A stretch of DNA of 64,000 nt from Shouchella clausii (lineage in GTDB: Bacteria > Bacillota > Bacilli > Bacillales > Bacillaceae_D): assembly GCF_001598215.1 (NCBI RefSeq), contig NZ_BCXJ01000008.1, positions 1 through 64,000 on the forward strand. The letters run 5' to 3'. How positions within the stretch are numbered: position 1 is the first letter of the stretch; every line of letters begins with the position of its first letter. A program made the position numbers and the translations under genes. Shown one piece after another: positions 37,001 to 45,795 of the stretch. The notes beneath the pieces are model-generated. The model did not search any database, was not told the origin of the DNA, and saw nothing but the letters and a program-made list of their open reading frames with translations.

Positions 37001-37634
37001 TTTCCAATGAAAAGTAGCGCATTGAATCGACTTCTGTATCAAAAAGCTCAATTCGCAAAGGATGTTCTTTCGTAAGCGGATACAGATCAACAATTCCTCC
37101 GCGCACACTAAATTCCCCAGGTGCTGACACCATATCAGACCTGCGGTAACCCATTGTGACGAAATTTTTTATAAATTCTTCCAAATCGCCAATGTCGTCA
37201 CCTGTTTTCAACGGGAGCTGGCTGCTTTGCCATAAAGCCTTTGGCGGCAATAAGCGGCGAATGCCAGCAAGCGGAGCGACGACAATGCCCTTAAAATCTT
37301 GTACTAGCGCATTAAGCAAATCCAAGCGCTGCACTTTCATTTCCGGGCTTGCGACGGCAATTTCTGCTGAGATGAGCTCATTCACAGGATAAAGATAAAC
37401 CGTGTCCTCATCTAATAATTCAACAAGATCCTCATATATTTTTTGGGCTTGGTATAAATTATGGGTAACCACGAGTTGACTTCTTCCTGTTTCCCTGAAT
37501 AACGCAGCGCTTACAACCGTGCGAGCGGAACCGGTCAAGCCAGTAAGAAGTTGCTCATTCATTTCATTTTCAATACCCTTTGCAACAGCGCGCACTTCTT
37601 TTACGCTGCCCACCAATTGCTGCAATCCTAACAT
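34092..37634 (-). CDS. mfd: transcription-repair coupling factor Mfd
   Basis: ATP-driven translocase that removes stalled RNA polymerase and recruits UvrA. The 1180-residue protein has the UvrB-homology N-terminal part, the RNA polymerase-interacting domain around LAVGDLVVHTNHGVGKYLG, and the superfamily 2 motor: DRLLCGDVGYGKTEVAIRA (Walker A), LLIVDEEQRFGV (DEEQ box), TLTATPIPRTL, and QIRGRVGRSNR. The C-terminal TRCF domain follows. AGGGGGA precedes ATG 37634. Same place as in B. subtilis, between fin and spoVT. Confidence 0.98.
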   Translation of the reverse strand: MLGLQQLVGSVKEVRAVAKGIENEMNEQLLTGLTGSARTVVSAALFRETGRSQLVVTHNLYQAQKIYEDLVELLDEDTVYLYPVNELISAEIAVASPEMKVQRLDLLNALVQDFKGIVVAPLAGIRRLLPPKALWQSSQLPLKTGDDIGDLEEFIKNFVTMGYRRSDMVSAPGEFSVRGGIVDLYPLTKEHPLRIELFDTEVDSMRYFSLETQRSEGMIDEVTIGPAQEVLLHHQHYSHGAKLLEEKYEATLKKVASKQTRDKLQEHIPFEIAQLKQSATFEGMYKYMSLYYETPQSLLSYMPENAFVWVDEMNRVKEMAEHLQKEEAEWHTAMLEQGSIVHGTQLSLDALARLQQAPQPVLYTSLFQKQVPSTKPEQIINLSCKSMQNFHGQMDLLTSEVNRWLSNDYTVLFIAGTEDRANRLALNLEDEKIDAHLIEAITDLTPGKVQIYTGHLHTGFELSEQKLVVVTEEEVFSKRAKRPKRRQKLSNAERIKSYSELAVGDLVVHTNHGVGKYLGVETLEINGVHKDYLNLRYAGNDKLYVPVEQIDQVQKYVGTEEKDPKIYALGGSDWKKVKKKVQSSVEDIADDLIKLYAEREASVGHRFSPDGPEQAEFESSFPYQETEDQLRAIKEIKEDMEKQRPMDRLLCGDVGYGKTEVAIRAVFKAIMDGKQVAILVPTTILAQQHFETISERFSDFPITVGVLSRFRSRKEQNEVLKGLKAGSVDLVVGTHRLLSKDVQFKDLGLLIVDEEQRFGVTHKEKIKRMKANIDVLTLTATPIPRTLHMSMLGVRDLSVIETPPENRFPVQTYVVEFNPAIVREAIERELSRGGQVYVLYNRVEDIERMTEQISTLVPDARVSYAHGQMNERELESIILDFLEGESDVLVTTTIIETGVDIPNVNTLIVCNADKMGLSQLYQIRGRVGRSNRVAYSYFTYQPDKVLTEVAEKRLQAIKEFTELGSGFKIAMRDLTIRGAGNLLGSQQHGFIDSVGFDLYSQMLKEAIEERKGEKPKEPPFKAELNVNIDAYIPERYIPDAKQKIEMYKRFKGVETLEEIADLQDELVDRFGEYPKQVAYLFEMTKIKLIADQEKVEKITEGKDAVTILLTEETTSRIHVATLVDAAQKIGRDVSIGSQGNQIKLVIKTKQLSDETLLAYIIELLEALIRADKSKKAMSAS

Positions 37635-37834
37635 CTTTTATATCCCCCTGAATTTCTTCTCTTCGCGTATTCACATAAGCGGAAAAACAAGTCGAGACGC
37701 GTTAAAGAAACCCCGAGCGCCGTACGTATTTTTACGGATACATACTCGACTTTTTAACGATAACTCCTTAAAGGAACTTGCTTATTGCTACTCATTGACA
37801 GCGCGGAATATGCCAATGCATCTTATGAACGGAA

Positions 37835-37875
37835 AAATGCTTTGGTTAAAAAGCTGACCAAAGCGTTGTTTTTTT
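37835..37875. terminator. terminator after fin (both strands)
   Basis: Perfect 8-bp stem GCTTTGGT/ACCAAAGC (37839-37846 with 37857-37864). The minus strand continues ATTTTTCC, fitting an end for fin; the plus strand has eight T but no recognised gene ahead of it. The rest of the 270-bp gap between fin and mfd shows no gene. Confidence 0.7.
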
Positions 37876-37905
37876 TGTTCTTTCTATAAACGAAGCCGCC
37901 TCTTT

Positions 37906-38133
37906 TCAATGGATGAAATACGGGTAACTATACAGCTGAGGGTTATCGCTCAACGCGGTATAGCAATCTTCACATATGGCCTTCACATGTATATCACCAT
38001 TCTCGTAGTAAGTCAATAGTTCGTCTTTTTCCATTTCATTCAATTCATGAAAACCTAAGTCAACTTCCGTTGCGTTTTCAAACACAACACCGATCGTCTG
38101 TCCACAATGACGGCAGCCATAGTATACAGCCAT
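37906..38133 (-). CDS. fin: anti-sigma factor Fin
   Basis: Small forespore protein that binds RNA polymerase and sigma-F to help the switch to sigma-G. The 75-residue product has a zinc-binding pair C7-x-x-C10 (GCRHCG) and C54-x-x-C57 (ICEDCY), and the ENATEVDLGFHELNEMEKDELLTYYENG core. AGAGGTGG precedes ATG 38133. A forespore-type promoter lies 32 bp upstream. Between pth and mfd as in B. subtilis (yabK). Confidence 0.95.
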   Translation of the reverse strand: MAVYYGCRHCGQTIGVVFENATEVDLGFHELNEMEKDELLTYYENGDIHVKAICEDCYTALSDNPQLYSYPYFIH

Positions 38134-38164
38134 TTTTCCACCTCTTTTTCACACGTGATTTCCA

Positions 38165-38194
38165 TAGTATGGACAAAAAAAAGGGGAAATATCC
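38165..38194 (-). promoter_or_regulatory. forespore (sigma-F/sigma-G) promoter of fin
   Basis: Minus strand -10 CATACTA (38165-38171), identical to the sigma-G consensus, with -35-like GGATA 18 bp upstream (38190-38194). It fits the known forespore expression of fin. Confidence 0.65.
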
Positions 38195-38299
38195 GAATTC
38201 TAGTAGCTGCCATCCGCTTGAGCCTTCAACATGGCTAAAGCCATGGAATCGCTCGTTCACCCATCCATGGAACGGCCAGTTATCGTTATCAAAATCAAC

Positions 38300-38857
38300 T
38301 CAGTTAAACGTATTCATCACTTCAAGAAAAGGTTTTTCTAACCACGCCTCAATCGCCTTTGCCGATTTTTCGGCTGCTTCATTTATAAGAGGCAATTCCT
38401 CTTTGCGATACGTATCGAGGACATAATTGACAACAGGCTCACCATGTGCCGGCCTGCCTATTCCAACACGAATACGGTTAAACTCCTCTGTTCCTAAATG
38501 AGCAATCAGTGATTTAATGCCGTTGTGGCCGCCAGCGCTGCCTTTCTTTCGCAAGCGTATTTTCCCTACAGGCAAGTCGAGGTCATCATAAATAACAACA
38601 AGCTCGTCGTTGCTAATATTAAAATAATCCATAAACGGGCGTACAGCTTCGCCTGATAAATTCATATACGTTAACGGCTTTAAAAGAACAACTTTTTCAC
38701 TACCGATCCGCTTTTCTCCATAAATTGCTTTAAACTTTTGCTTGTCCAGGGGCAAGTCAAGTTCTTGTGCGCAACGGTCAATAATGTCAAACCCAATATT
38801 ATGCCGCGTGTGTTCATACTTTTTCCCAGGATTCCCTAGACCCACTACTAACTTCAT
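38300..38857 (-). CDS. pth: peptidyl-tRNA hydrolase (SpoVC)
   Basis: Recycles tRNA from peptidyl-tRNA released by stalled ribosomes; B. subtilis spoVC. The 185-residue protein has VGLGNPGKKYEHTRHNIGFD with the catalytic histidine, LLKPLTYMNLSGEAV, and VVIYDDLDLPVGKIRLRKKGSAGGHNG with the key aspartate. Located between ctc and fin. The 166-bp gap to fin holds the fin promoter and a small CATGGCT/AGCCATG hairpin (38230-38245). Confidence 0.97.
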   Translation of the reverse strand: MKLVVGLGNPGKKYEHTRHNIGFDIIDRCAQELDLPLDKQKFKAIYGEKRIGSEKVVLLKPLTYMNLSGEAVRPFMDYFNISNDELVVIYDDLDLPVGKIRLRKKGSAGGHNGIKSLIAHLGTEEFNRIRVGIGRPAHGEPVVNYVLDTYRKEELPLINEAAEKSAKAIEAWLEKPFLEVMNTFN

Positions 38858-38872
38858 TTGCTACTCCTTTAC

Positions 38873-38905
38873 GAAAAAGGCATAACTCACACGAGCCATA
38901 CCTTT
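38873..38905 (-). terminator. terminator after ctc
   Basis: A 13-bp stem with G-U pairs (38876-38888 with 38893-38905) and a GTGT loop on the minus strand, followed by a short T tail, 10 bp after the ctc stop. Confidence 0.65.
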
Positions 38906-38914
38906 CCTTTACAC

Positions 38915-39571
38915 TTATTCTACACGTCCTGGCCGATCAAGGTTATCGTCATTACGTTCTCCTGTCGCTTCCACTGATTCTGCCGTCGTATTATCTTCCT
39001 CTGTTGCATCTAGGTCTTCAGCGACCGTCGGCGGCGTTACCGTAACAACGGTCTCATCGTCTTCATTGACAATCGTAACGGGCACATTGGCACGGATGTC
39101 AGAAACAGAAAGGCTATCGCCAATGTTCAGGCTTGAAATATCAACCGTTATTGTTTCAGGAATGTCAGCAGGAAGGCAATTGACCGTTATTTCATAAAGC
39201 AAATGGTTGACGATGCCACCTTCCTTCGCTCCCGGCGCATCTCCTTCTAAATGGACGGGAACATTCACATCCCGTTCTACATTCATATCAACTTCAAAAA
39301 AATCAACGTGCATATACTGATTGTTAAGAGGATCAATTTGTACTTCTTGAACCATGACGTGATGTTTGCCGCCGTTCTCTAATTGAAGGTCAAACAAGCC
39401 ATTTTGGCCAACATCGCGGAATGTCTTTAAAAAGGCGACAGCTTCTACAGATACAGGTGTGCTTTTAACCTTTTTGCCATATAATACGCCTGGGACATGC
39501 CCTTGATTACGGAGTTCTTTTGTTTGGTGTGCTTTTTGGTCTTTGCGTTCACGAGCATTCAATACGGTCAT
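38915..39571 (-). CDS. rplY: 50S ribosomal protein L25/general stress protein Ctc
   Basis: Binds 5S rRNA; in B. subtilis this gene (ctc) is induced by sigma-B. The 218-residue protein has the L25 domain (ARERKDQKAHQTKELRNQGHVPGVLYGKK) and the TL5-type C-terminal beta domain. A long acidic tail (about residues 185-218, rich in Glu, Asp and Thr) ends it. Follows prs. A sigma-B promoter was looked for between prs and ctc but not confidently found. Confidence 0.94.
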   Translation of the reverse strand: MTVLNARERKDQKAHQTKELRNQGHVPGVLYGKKVKSTPVSVEAVAFLKTFRDVGQNGLFDLQLENGGKHHVMVQEVQIDPLNNQYMHVDFFEVDMNVERDVNVPVHLEGDAPGAKEGGIVNHLLYEITVNCLPADIPETITVDISSLNIGDSLSVSDIRANVPVTIVNEDDETVVTVTPPTVAEDLDATEEDNTTAESVEATGERNDDNLDRPGRVE

Positions 39572-39690
39572 GATCTTTCACCTCTACTGTAAGATTTAAC
39601 ACAACTACTTACATGTGTTCCCTCATAGCTAGGTTTTCAAACAGACATGGATCGTTTTTTCCCGTGACCTTCCGACATCACCAGCTAACC

Positions 39691-40641
39691 TTAATCAAAA
39701 AGGGTTGACACCGACGCGTCTTCATGGACGCGGATAATCGCTTCAGCCATCAAGCCGGCAACAGAAAGTTGTGTAATGTTTTCCCCTTTTTGGCCTTCAT
39801 TTAGTGCAATCGTATTAGTTACGACTAGCTCTTTTATTTTTGAATTGCTAATACGTTCGATAGCCGGTCCCGACAAAACAGGATGTGTACAGCACGCGTA
39901 CACTTCTGTAGCCCCTTGCTCTACTAATGCATTCGCCGCAAGTGTAATTGTTCCTGCCGTATCAATAATATCGTCAATAATAATAGCTGTTTTCCCTTCA
40001 ATATTGCCGACAATATTCATGACTTCTGAAACATTTGGTTTCGGGCGACGCTTATCAATAATTGCAATTGGTGCTTTTAAGCGGTCCGCCATTTTCCTCG
40101 CGCGTACAACACCGCCGTGGTCAGGCGATACAACAACAATATCATCAAGCTTTTTGCTCTCAAAGTAATCAGACAAGAGCGGAACGCCCATTAGCTGGTC
40201 AACTGGAATGTCAAAAAACCCTTGGATTTGCGTAGCATGTAAATCAATGGTCAACACACGGGTTGCCCCTGCTGTTTCAAGTAAATTGGCAACGAGTTTG
40301 GCGGTAATTGGCTCCCGCGCCCGCGCTTTCCTGTCTTGGCGCGCATAGCCGTAATAAGGGATCACGACATTTATCGTTCGTGCTGAAGCCCGTTTTACTG
40401 CGTCAATCATAATGAGAAGCTCCATTAAATGTTCGTTGGCTGGAGCTGATGTCGATTGAATCAAATAGACATCACAGCCACGGATGCTTTCTTCAATGTT
40501 AATTTGCACTTCTCCGTCGCTAAATCGCATCACTGAGTTCTTTCCAAGTGAGACGCCGATGTGCCGGGCAATCTCTTCAGCCAACCCTTTATTAGAATTG
40601 AGCGTAAACACCTTTAAGCTTGGATCGCTGTAATTTGCCAT
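39691..40641 (-). CDS. prs: ribose-phosphate pyrophosphokinase
   Basis: Makes PRPP for nucleotides, histidine and tryptophan. From ATG 40641 it has 316 residues, like other Bacillus Prs proteins, with [17 protein letters not shown], the [24 protein letters not shown] segment and the PRPP loop [18 protein letters not shown] site lies 12 bases before the chosen start; the frame continues 33 bp upstream into the end of glmU. glmU-prs-ctc is the conserved order. Confidence 0.96.
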   Translation of the reverse strand: MANYSDPSLKVFTLNSNKGLAEEIARHIGVSLGKNSVMRFSDGEVQINIEESIRGCDVYLIQSTSAPANEHLMELLIMIDAVKRASARTINVVIPYYGYARQDRKARAREPITAKLVANLLETAGATRVLTIDLHATQIQGFFDIPVDQLMGVPLLSDYFESKKLDDIVVVSPDHGGVVRARKMADRLKAPIAIIDKRRPKPNVSEVMNIVGNIEGKTAIIIDDIIDTAGTITLAANALVEQGATEVYACCTHPVLSGPAIERISNSKIKELVVTNTIALNEGQKGENITQLSVAGLMAEAIIRVHEDASVSTLFD

Positions 40642-40666
40642 TTCGTTGCTTGACCTCCAGTTGTTC

Positions 40667-42031
40667 TTATACATCTTTTTTCACGTAATTGTCCTTATTT
40701 ACTTGCCTCGACCTTGCAATCGATAGTGCTTGGCTCGGAACATCATTCGTGATCGTTGAGCCGGCTGCAACAAATGCACGCTCGCCAATCTCTACAGGCG
40801 CAATCAAATTCGATCCTGAACCAACAAAAGCGCCGTCTTTAATAATTGTCTTATGTTTGTTTTTGCCATCATAATTGACAGTCACGACGCCGCAGCCGAC
40901 ATTGACATCACTGCCTACTTCCGCATCGCCCACATAAGAGAGATGTGAAACTTTGCTTCCATTACCGACGCTTGCCTTTTTTAGCTCGACAAAATTGCCA
41001 ACGCGTACATTTTCTCCAACATCTGAGCCAGGACGGATATGGGCAAATGGGCCAATCGATGAGCCGGCGGCCACCACGCTGTCGCTTATTACCGAACTGC
41101 ACACGTGAACGCCTCTGCCAAGCGTTGCAGAAGCGATTTCTGTCCCTGATTCAATCACACAGTCTTCCCCAATAACAGACCGCCCTTTTATGGTCGTATT
41201 TGGGTAAAGGACCGTATCTTGACCAATCGATGCGTCTGCAGAAATATACGTTGTTTGCGGGTCAATAATCGTAACGCCTTGGCGCATCCACTCTTCATTA
41301 ATGCGCATGCGCATCGCAGCCTCTGCTTGTGAGAGAGCTACACGATCATTCACGCCCATCGTTTCCGCAAGCGTGTCTGTTTGGTAGGCAGAAATGGTTT
41401 CGCCCTTTTGCCGTAAAATGCCAATAACGTCAGGCAAATAATATTCCCCTTGTGCATTTTCATTTTTTACTTCTGCAAGAGCTTCAAACAATGCTTCATT
41501 GTCAAAACAGTACGTACCTGTATTCACTTCCGCAATCGCCAGCTCCTCCACAGAAGCATCTTTATGTTCAACAATTTTCTCCACTTGCCCATGGCTTCCG
41601 CGAATCACACGGCCATAGCCATTAGGATCTGGAGCGTGAGCCGTCAACACTGTTGCTTTGGCTCCGTTTGCTTCATGGGTATCCATCAATTTCTTAATTG
41701 TGGCGGCTGTAATCAAAGGGGTGTCGCCGCACAGCACAACCGTTGTGCCCTTATGGCTTGCCAATAGATGCTCAGCACATTTAACAGCATGGCCTGTACC
41801 AAGCTGTTCTGGTTGCATTACAAATTCAATTTTTTCAGTTAGTGTTTTTTTTACTTCCTCTGCTCCATGCCCCACAATAACCGCTGTTTTATCAAAAGCC
41901 AATTTGGAAACTTGATCGACTACATGTTCAACCATCGGTTTGCCACAGACAGGGTGTAGCACTTTATAAAGCTTTGACTTCATACGCGTCCCTTGCCCTG
42001 CTGCTAAAATAACCGCAAATCGTCCGCTCAT
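40667..42031 (-). CDS. glmU: bifunctional UDP-N-acetylglucosamine pyrophosphorylase/glucosamine-1-phosphate acetyltransferase
   Basis: Makes UDP-GlcNAc for peptidoglycan and teichoic acid. The 454-residue protein has the uridyltransferase domain ([27 protein letters not shown]) in the first ~230 residues and a left-handed hexapeptide-repeat acetyltransferase domain behind it ([42 protein letters not shown]). TGGAGGG precedes ATG 42031 and a good promoter lies upstream. Also called gcaD in Bacillus. Confidence 0.97.
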   Translation of the reverse strand: MSGRFAVILAAGQGTRMKSKLYKVLHPVCGKPMVEHVVDQVSKLAFDKTAVIVGHGAEEVKKTLTEKIEFVMQPEQLGTGHAVKCAEHLLASHKGTTVVLCGDTPLITAATIKKLMDTHEANGAKATVLTAHAPDPNGYGRVIRGSHGQVEKIVEHKDASVEELAIAEVNTGTYCFDNEALFEALAEVKNENAQGEYYLPDVIGILRQKGETISAYQTDTLAETMGVNDRVALSQAEAAMRMRINEEWMRQGVTIIDPQTTYISADASIGQDTVLYPNTTIKGRSVIGEDCVIESGTEIASATLGRGVHVCSSVISDSVVAAGSSIGPFAHIRPGSDVGENVRVGNFVELKKASVGNGSKVSHLSYVGDAEVGSDVNVGCGVVTVNYDGKNKHKTIIKDGAFVGSGSNLIAPVEIGERAFVAAGSTITNDVPSQALSIARSRQVNKDNYVKKDV

Positions 42032-42063
42032 TATGTCCCTCCAGCCAATCCTTTGTCATTAAA

Positions 42064-42092
42064 ACTATACTTTAAAAAATGCGGTATTTCAA
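42064..42092 (-). promoter_or_regulatory. glmU promoter
   Basis: Minus strand -35 TTGAAA (42087-42092), a 17-bp spacer and -10 TATAGT (42064-42069), 33 bp before the start codon. Confidence 0.75.
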
Positions 42093-42127
42093 GGCATTCC
42101 ACCGCCTTTACACAGTTTAGGCAGTTG

Positions 42128-42176
42128 CAGTTGTAAAAAGCCAGCCTAGATTTTGCCGGCCGGCTTTTTACAACTG
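42128..42176. terminator. long-stem terminator between spoVG and glmU
   Basis: A 19-bp inverted repeat with one mismatch: CAGTTGTAAAAAGCC and its complement around GCC/GGC, loop of 11. It ends the spoVG transcript 190 bp after the stop. The rest of this 334-bp gap holds repeat copy D and a TTTTAGC/GCTAAAA hairpin (42201-42219). Confidence 0.7.
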
Positions 42177-42257
42177 TAACATCCATTTTTGGCCATCCTC
42201 TTTTAGCAGATAGCTAAAAATGAAAACACTTACCATGTTCAGGAAGTTCGACGTTCT

Positions 42258-42365
42258 CAAACTGTAGACAAACGCCTCGCTTGCATACTTTGGAAGCATG
42301 AAAACAAGCTATGTGCTAATTCGCACCTTTTAGCCTGAGTGATTTTGCCGACTCTTCCGACAACC
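42258..42365 (-). repeat. dispersed 3'-end repeat, copy D (diverged)
   Basis: Starts CAAACTGTAGACAAACGC on the plus strand like copy C and ends with TTTTAGCCTGAGTGATTTTGCCGACTCTTCCGACAACCTC, which resembles the GTCTGAGG...GTTGTCGAC...GACAAC end of copy B. It directly abuts the spoVG stop codon. Confidence 0.5.
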
Positions 42366-42671
42366 TCAAGAAGCTCCTGCTTCCTCATAATTAGGAGCGT
42401 CTTCATATTCGCCGACACGCTCATACTCGTTTATAACGGCAATCTGGATCTTTTCTCTCGTTTTTGAGGAAATAGGATGGGCAATATCTCTAAATTCGCC
42501 GTCAGGCGTCCGCTTGCTTGGCATTGCGACAAAAAGCCCGTTGTTGCCATCTATTACGCGGATATCATGAACAACAAACTCATGGTCCATTGTAATCGAT
42601 GCGATTGCACGCATGCGGCCTTCCGTATGGACACGGCGAAGTCTCACGTCAGTAATTTCCATGTTAGCCAC
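42366..42671 (-). CDS. spoVG: SpoVG regulatory protein
   Basis: Small nucleic-acid-binding regulator affecting asymmetric septation and many stationary-phase genes. The 101-residue protein has the typical [26 protein letters not shown] start and [22 protein letters not shown] segment; the C-terminus is acidic and variable. GAGAGGTGG precedes ATG 42671. A sigma-H-type promoter lies upstream, as in B. subtilis. Confidence 0.97.
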   Translation of the reverse strand: MANMEITDVRLRRVHTEGRMRAIASITMDHEFVVHDIRVIDGNNGLFVAMPSKRTPDGEFRDIAHPISSKTREKIQIAVINEYERVGEYEDAPNYEEAGAS

Positions 42672-42696
42672 CTCTCTTATTGTTGATCTGTTTAAA

Positions 42697-42723
42697 CAAT
42701 TCGCGGTAAAAAGAAAATTACCT
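42697..42723 (-). promoter_or_regulatory. sigma-H promoter of spoVG
   Basis: Minus strand AGGTAAT (42717-42723), a 14-bp gap and GAATTG. The same elements (AGGATTT, 14 bp, GAATTG) and spacing form the known B. subtilis spoVG sigma-H promoter, recalled from memory. Confidence 0.65.
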
Positions 42724-42763
42724 TCACCTATTTCAAATCTTTTTTGCTAAACTTTTTCACCAG

Positions 42764-42797
42764 CGAAAAAGCACCTTTCCCAGCATGAGAAAGGTGC
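42764..42797 (-). terminator. terminator after ridA
   Basis: Stem GCACCTTTC/GAAAGGTGC (42771-42779 with 42789-42797), followed by five T on the minus strand. Confidence 0.88.
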
Positions 42798-42798
42798 T

Positions 42799-42836
42799 TC
42801 AGTCGACTTTGACGACAACCGTACTCAGACGATCAT
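42799..42836 (-). repeat. fragment related to the dispersed 3'-end repeat (copy F)
   Basis: On the minus strand it reads GTCTGAGTACGGTTGTCGTC followed by AAAGTCGAC, close to GTCTGAGGATGTTGTCGAC in copy B but in the opposite orientation. It lies between the ridA stop and its terminator. Only the right-hand end of the repeat is recognisable. Confidence 0.35.
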
Positions 42837-42860
42837 CCAGAGTAGTAGAAGATCAGTGTT

Positions 42861-43232
42861 TTAAATGGTTGCAATGACTTCCACTTCAATAAGTACATCT
42901 TTAGGCAGCCGCGCTACTTCCACACATGACCTTGCCGGCTTATGTTCACGGAAATAGCTGCCGTACACTTCATTAATACGCGGGAAATCGTTCATATCTT
43001 TGATGAAAACGGTCGCCTTTACCACTTTTTCAAGTGATGAACCGGCTTCTTCCAATACCGCCTTTACGTTTGCAAACACTTGATGGGTTTGCTCTTCTAC
43101 TCCACCTGTAACCAGTTCCCCAGCAGGAGTAAGTGGAATTTGCCCAGATGAAAAGAAGAGATTTCCTACAATAATTCCTTGTGAATAAGGGCCGATTGCT
43201 GCCGGCGCTTCATTGGTATGCACGACTTTCAT
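42861..43232 (-). CDS. ridA: RidA family 2-iminobutanoate/2-iminopropanoate deaminase
   Basis: Hydrolyses reactive enamine/imine products of PLP enzymes; B. subtilis yabJ, also linked to PurR control. The 123-residue protein has [18 protein letters not shown], the GQIPLTPAG segment and the conserved [21 protein letters not shown] with the substrate-binding arginine. AAAGGAGG precedes ATG 43232, 13 bp after purR, so purR-ridA form an operon. Confidence 0.95.
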   Translation of the reverse strand: MKVVHTNEAPAAIGPYSQGIIVGNLFFSSGQIPLTPAGELVTGGVEEQTHQVFANVKAVLEEAGSSLEKVVKATVFIKDMNDFPRINEVYGSYFREHKPARSCVEVARLPKDVLIEVEVIATI

Positions 43233-43245
43233 AAAGCAGCCTCCT

Positions 43246-44079
43246 TTAAGATGTTTCTAATTTGGTTAGAATGTTTCCTTCTGTAACATCGATCACTTTT
43301 TCACGAACATTGACGTTCGTTAATTTTGTCAAAGACAAATAATCATCAACAAGCCTTTCCGACACTTCCGCCGACTCGACCAATACGCCAATGCCAACTA
43401 AATCGGCTTCAAACTCTTCGAGCAAATCGACCATTCCTCGAAGTGTACCGCCTGCTTTCATAAAATCATCAACGATGAATACGTTTGATCCTGGCGCCAA
43501 GCTTCTTCGTGCGAGCGTCATTGTCTGGATTCGGTCAGAAGATCCAGAAGCATAATTAATGCTGACCATTGAACCTTCTGTAATGCGGTGATCCCTTCTT
43601 ACAATGCTAACGGGAACCCCTAAATAATGGCCGACAGCATAAGCAAGGGGGATGCCTTTCGTTGCTACTGTCATAACCGCATCAATTTCCTTATCGGCAA
43701 GCACTGCTGCAAACAAGCGGCCCACTTTGTGCATTAACTTTGGATTGCCTAACAAGTCCATCATATACAGGTAACCGCCTGGCAAAATCCGTTCTTGTTT
43801 GTTTAACGCCTGTACCAATTCGCCAATTAATTGCTCTGCTTCTTTTTTGTTCATTTTTGGCATAAACTTTACGCCGCCGCTTGCCCCTGGTATCGTCACT
43901 AACGCACCGTAGCCTTCTTCTTCAAACATGTCTTTAATAATGACCAAGTCTTCACTAATAGAGGATTTAGCCGCTTGATAACGTTCAGAAAAATGGGTTA
44001 GTGATACGATTTCATGGGGATGTTGCAGCAAAAAATGAGTCATATCTACAAGGCGCCCACTGCGCTTCAACTTTTTCAT
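43246..44079 (-). CDS. purR: purine operon repressor PurR
   Basis: DNA-binding repressor of purine synthesis genes, released by PRPP. The 277-residue protein has an N-terminal winged helix ([38 protein letters not shown]) and a C-terminal phosphoribosyltransferase-like domain with the PRPP-binding loop [23 protein letters not shown] precedes ATG 44079. A near-consensus PurBox lies 16-28 bp upstream, suggesting autoregulation. Confidence 0.96.
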   Translation of the reverse strand: MKKLKRSGRLVDMTHFLLQHPHEIVSLTHFSERYQAAKSSISEDLVIIKDMFEEEGYGALVTIPGASGGVKFMPKMNKKEAEQLIGELVQALNKQERILPGGYLYMMDLLGNPKLMHKVGRLFAAVLADKEIDAVMTVATKGIPLAYAVGHYLGVPVSIVRRDHRITEGSMVSINYASGSSDRIQTMTLARRSLAPGSNVFIVDDFMKAGGTLRGMVDLLEEFEADLVGIGVLVESAEVSERLVDDYLSLTKLTNVNVREKVIDVTEGNILTKLETS

Positions 44080-44094
44080 AATCCCTCCGCACTC

Positions 44095-44107
44095 ATAACC
44101 GAATATT
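44095..44107 (-). promoter_or_regulatory. PurBox upstream of purR
   Basis: Plus strand ATAACCGAATATT (minus AATATTCGGTTAT) matches the PurBox AWWWCCGAACWWT at 12 of 13 positions. A second box was not clearly seen. Confidence 0.5.
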
Positions 44108-44110
44108 TAT

Positions 44111-45004
44111 TTATAACATACCATTTTCATCCGTATTTGGACAAGTGTCGCTTGTACGAATCAGTCGCACTGCGTACACTTCATCACAAAAGCCACGAAG
44201 GCCGTTATAAATCCGGTTAACCCGCGACTCCTTTTCGACAATGCCAAAAACAGTCGGACCGCTTCCACTCATTAGTACACCGTTAGCGCCAAAGCGTTTC
44301 ATTTGCTCTTTAATATGGGCGACCTCCGGATAAAGCCGTAGCGTCACATCTTCCAATGTATTATGGAGCAACGCACAAATGGATGCAGCATCTTGGCGCT
44401 CAAGAGCCGCAATCATCTCTGCTGTTTTTGCATGCCTTGCCTCGCTTAACTTTAGGCCATTATAAACGTCCGCCGTTGACAGGCCAATTGGTGGCTTTGC
44501 CAAAATTACCCATAAGGGCGGGGGGGAAGCAATCGGCTTAATTTGCTCTCCTCTTCCTGTCGCTAGCGCCGTGCCGCCGTACACACAAAAAGAAACGTCA
44601 GAACCAATCTCAGCGCCTAGCGTTGCCAGTTCATCCACTGAGAGGCCGAGTTTCCAAAGCTCATTTAAGCCCTTTAACGTTGCGGCTGCATCGCTGCTGC
44701 CGCCAGCCAGGCCCGCTGCTACCGGTATCCGTTTCGTAATGTAAATGTGTACGCCTTCTTTAACATTGTACCGTTTTTTTAACAACGATGCCGCTTGGTA
44801 AGCAAAGTTCCGCTCATCACTCGGGACAAACCCTTCAGAAACGTCTATCGATATGCCTCCATCAGCCCGGAGTGATAAATCGACTCGGTCAGCTAAGTCC
44901 ACCATTGTCATGATCATTTCAACTTCATGATAACCATCTTCCCGTTTCCTTATCACATCAAGGGACAAATTGATCTTTGCAGGCGCTTTAATTGAATACT
45001 TCAC
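44111..45004 (-). CDS. ispE: 4-diphosphocytidyl-2-C-methyl-D-erythritol kinase
   Basis: ATP-dependent step of the non-mevalonate isoprenoid route. The 297-residue GHMP kinase has [22 protein letters not shown], the ATP loop [17 protein letters not shown] and [11 protein letters not shown] near the end. GTG 45004 follows AGAAGGTGA. It sits between sspF and purR as in B. subtilis (yabH). Confidence 0.96.
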   Translation of the reverse strand: MKYSIKAPAKINLSLDVIRKREDGYHEVEMIMTMVDLADRVDLSLRADGGISIDVSEGFVPSDERNFAYQAASLLKKRYNVKEGVHIYITKRIPVAAGLAGGSSDAAATLKGLNELWKLGLSVDELATLGAEIGSDVSFCVYGGTALATGRGEQIKPIASPPPLWVILAKPPIGLSTADVYNGLKLSEARHAKTAEMIAALERQDAASICALLHNTLEDVTLRLYPEVAHIKEQMKRFGANGVLMSGSGPTVFGIVEKESRVNRIYNGLRGFCDEVYAVRLIRTSDTCPNTDENGML

Positions 45005-45140
45005 ATCGTCACCTTCTATACTCGCATATGCTTTCGTTATTTTATCACTTGTCCGTGCAACATACCACCTTTTCTATCCTGCCAGCTCTAGCAACAGAGA
45101 AACACCTCTGTATGCCCTATTTCGTTCACAGATATAAACA

Positions 45141-45168
45141 AGCCTGTTGCGCGGCTGCGCAACAGGCT
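45141..45168 (-). terminator. terminator after sspF
   Basis: Perfect 12-bp stem AGCCTGTTGCGC/GCGCAACAGGCT with a GGCT loop, 8 bp after the sspF stop, followed on the minus strand by TGTTTATAT. Confidence 0.75.
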
Positions 45169-45176
45169 TCAAACCA

Positions 45177-45353
45177 TTACTGTCCATTTTGCAAGTTTCG
45201 TTCGGCAATTTCGATCGCACGTTTCACCATGTTCCCTGCGTCTCTTGTCGTAATGCCGCCCCAGCCTTCTTTTTGGACCGTATCATAAAAACCAAGCTCT
45301 TTTGCAAGTTCTTCTTTTAAGCGATCTGACATAATGCCTCGTCTTCTCCCCAT
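45177..45353 (-). CDS. sspF: small acid-soluble spore protein SspF (alpha/beta type)
   Basis: A 58-residue spore DNA-binding protein. It reads [20 protein letters not shown], then [31 protein letters not shown] and a short tail, close to B. subtilis SspF. The [11 protein letters not shown] segment is the conserved alpha/beta SASP region, including the germination protease cleavage area in related proteins. AAAGGAG precedes ATG 45353. It lies between veg and ispE as expected, with a sigma-G-type -10 upstream. Confidence 0.96.
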   Translation of the reverse strand: MGRRRGIMSDRLKEELAKELGFYDTVQKEGWGGITTRDAGNMVKRAIEIAERNLQNGQ

Positions 45354-45398
45354 TTTAAACCCGCTCCTTTTGCTTGTTGCTGGTTAGCCCAGCACCCT

Positions 45399-45405
45399 TA
45401 GTATG
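45399..45405 (-). promoter_or_regulatory. sigma-G -10 element of sspF
   Basis: Minus strand CATACTA, identical to the sigma-G -10 consensus, 46 bp before the start. No good -35 element was found at 17-18 bp, so the call rests on the -10 and on known forespore expression. Confidence 0.5.
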
Positions 45406-45414
45406 AGCAAATGG

Positions 45415-45451
45415 ACAAAAAAAAGACTTTCTTTTTGCTGGAAAGAAAGTC
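45415..45451 (-). terminator. terminator after veg
   Basis: Stem GACTTTCTTT/AAAGAAAGTC (45425-45434 with 45442-45451) with a run of about eight T on the minus strand. Confidence 0.9.
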
Positions 45452-45471
45452 ACTGAGGCAAACGCCTATTC

Positions 45472-45735
45472 CTATATAATTGTTGCTTTTTGGCCGTTTT
45501 CTCCTGACAAAAACAGTTCAACTGTTTCAGTGAGCACATCCGCATAGCTGTAAGAGACGCGTTCCACCGAGTTTTGGTCTTCATCCAATTTAACAATAAA
45601 CACGGCAGGATATGTCTCCTCAATCATGCCTGACTGCTCTGAAGAGCGTCTGCGTCCGCCATTTGCCTTAATGGTAATACGCTTGCCAACATTTTTGTCT
45701 AGTGCCCGTTTAATGTCAATTATTGTGTTTGCCAT
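45472..45735 (-). CDS. veg: Veg protein
   Basis: Small protein, in B. subtilis very strongly expressed and linked to biofilm gene control by antagonising SinR. The product from ATG 45735 has 87 residues: [71 protein letters not shown] lies upstream. The open frame continues to 45828 through the promoter and is not coding there. Confidence 0.95.
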   Translation of the reverse strand: MANTIIDIKRALDKNVGKRITIKANGGRRRSSEQSGMIEETYPAVFIVKLDEDQNSVERVSYSYADVLTETVELFLSGENGQKATII

Positions 45736-45795
45736 ACTCACAACCACCTCGCTCTTCATAGTATATAACGCAATTACAAAAAAGTCAAATTTTAA

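Noticed and set aside
37839-37875. Strong plus-strand terminator suggesting a plus-strand gene or small RNA at 37640-37860
   Set aside because: No plus-strand promoter with good spacing or coding sequence was found; the hairpin also works for fin on the minus strand.
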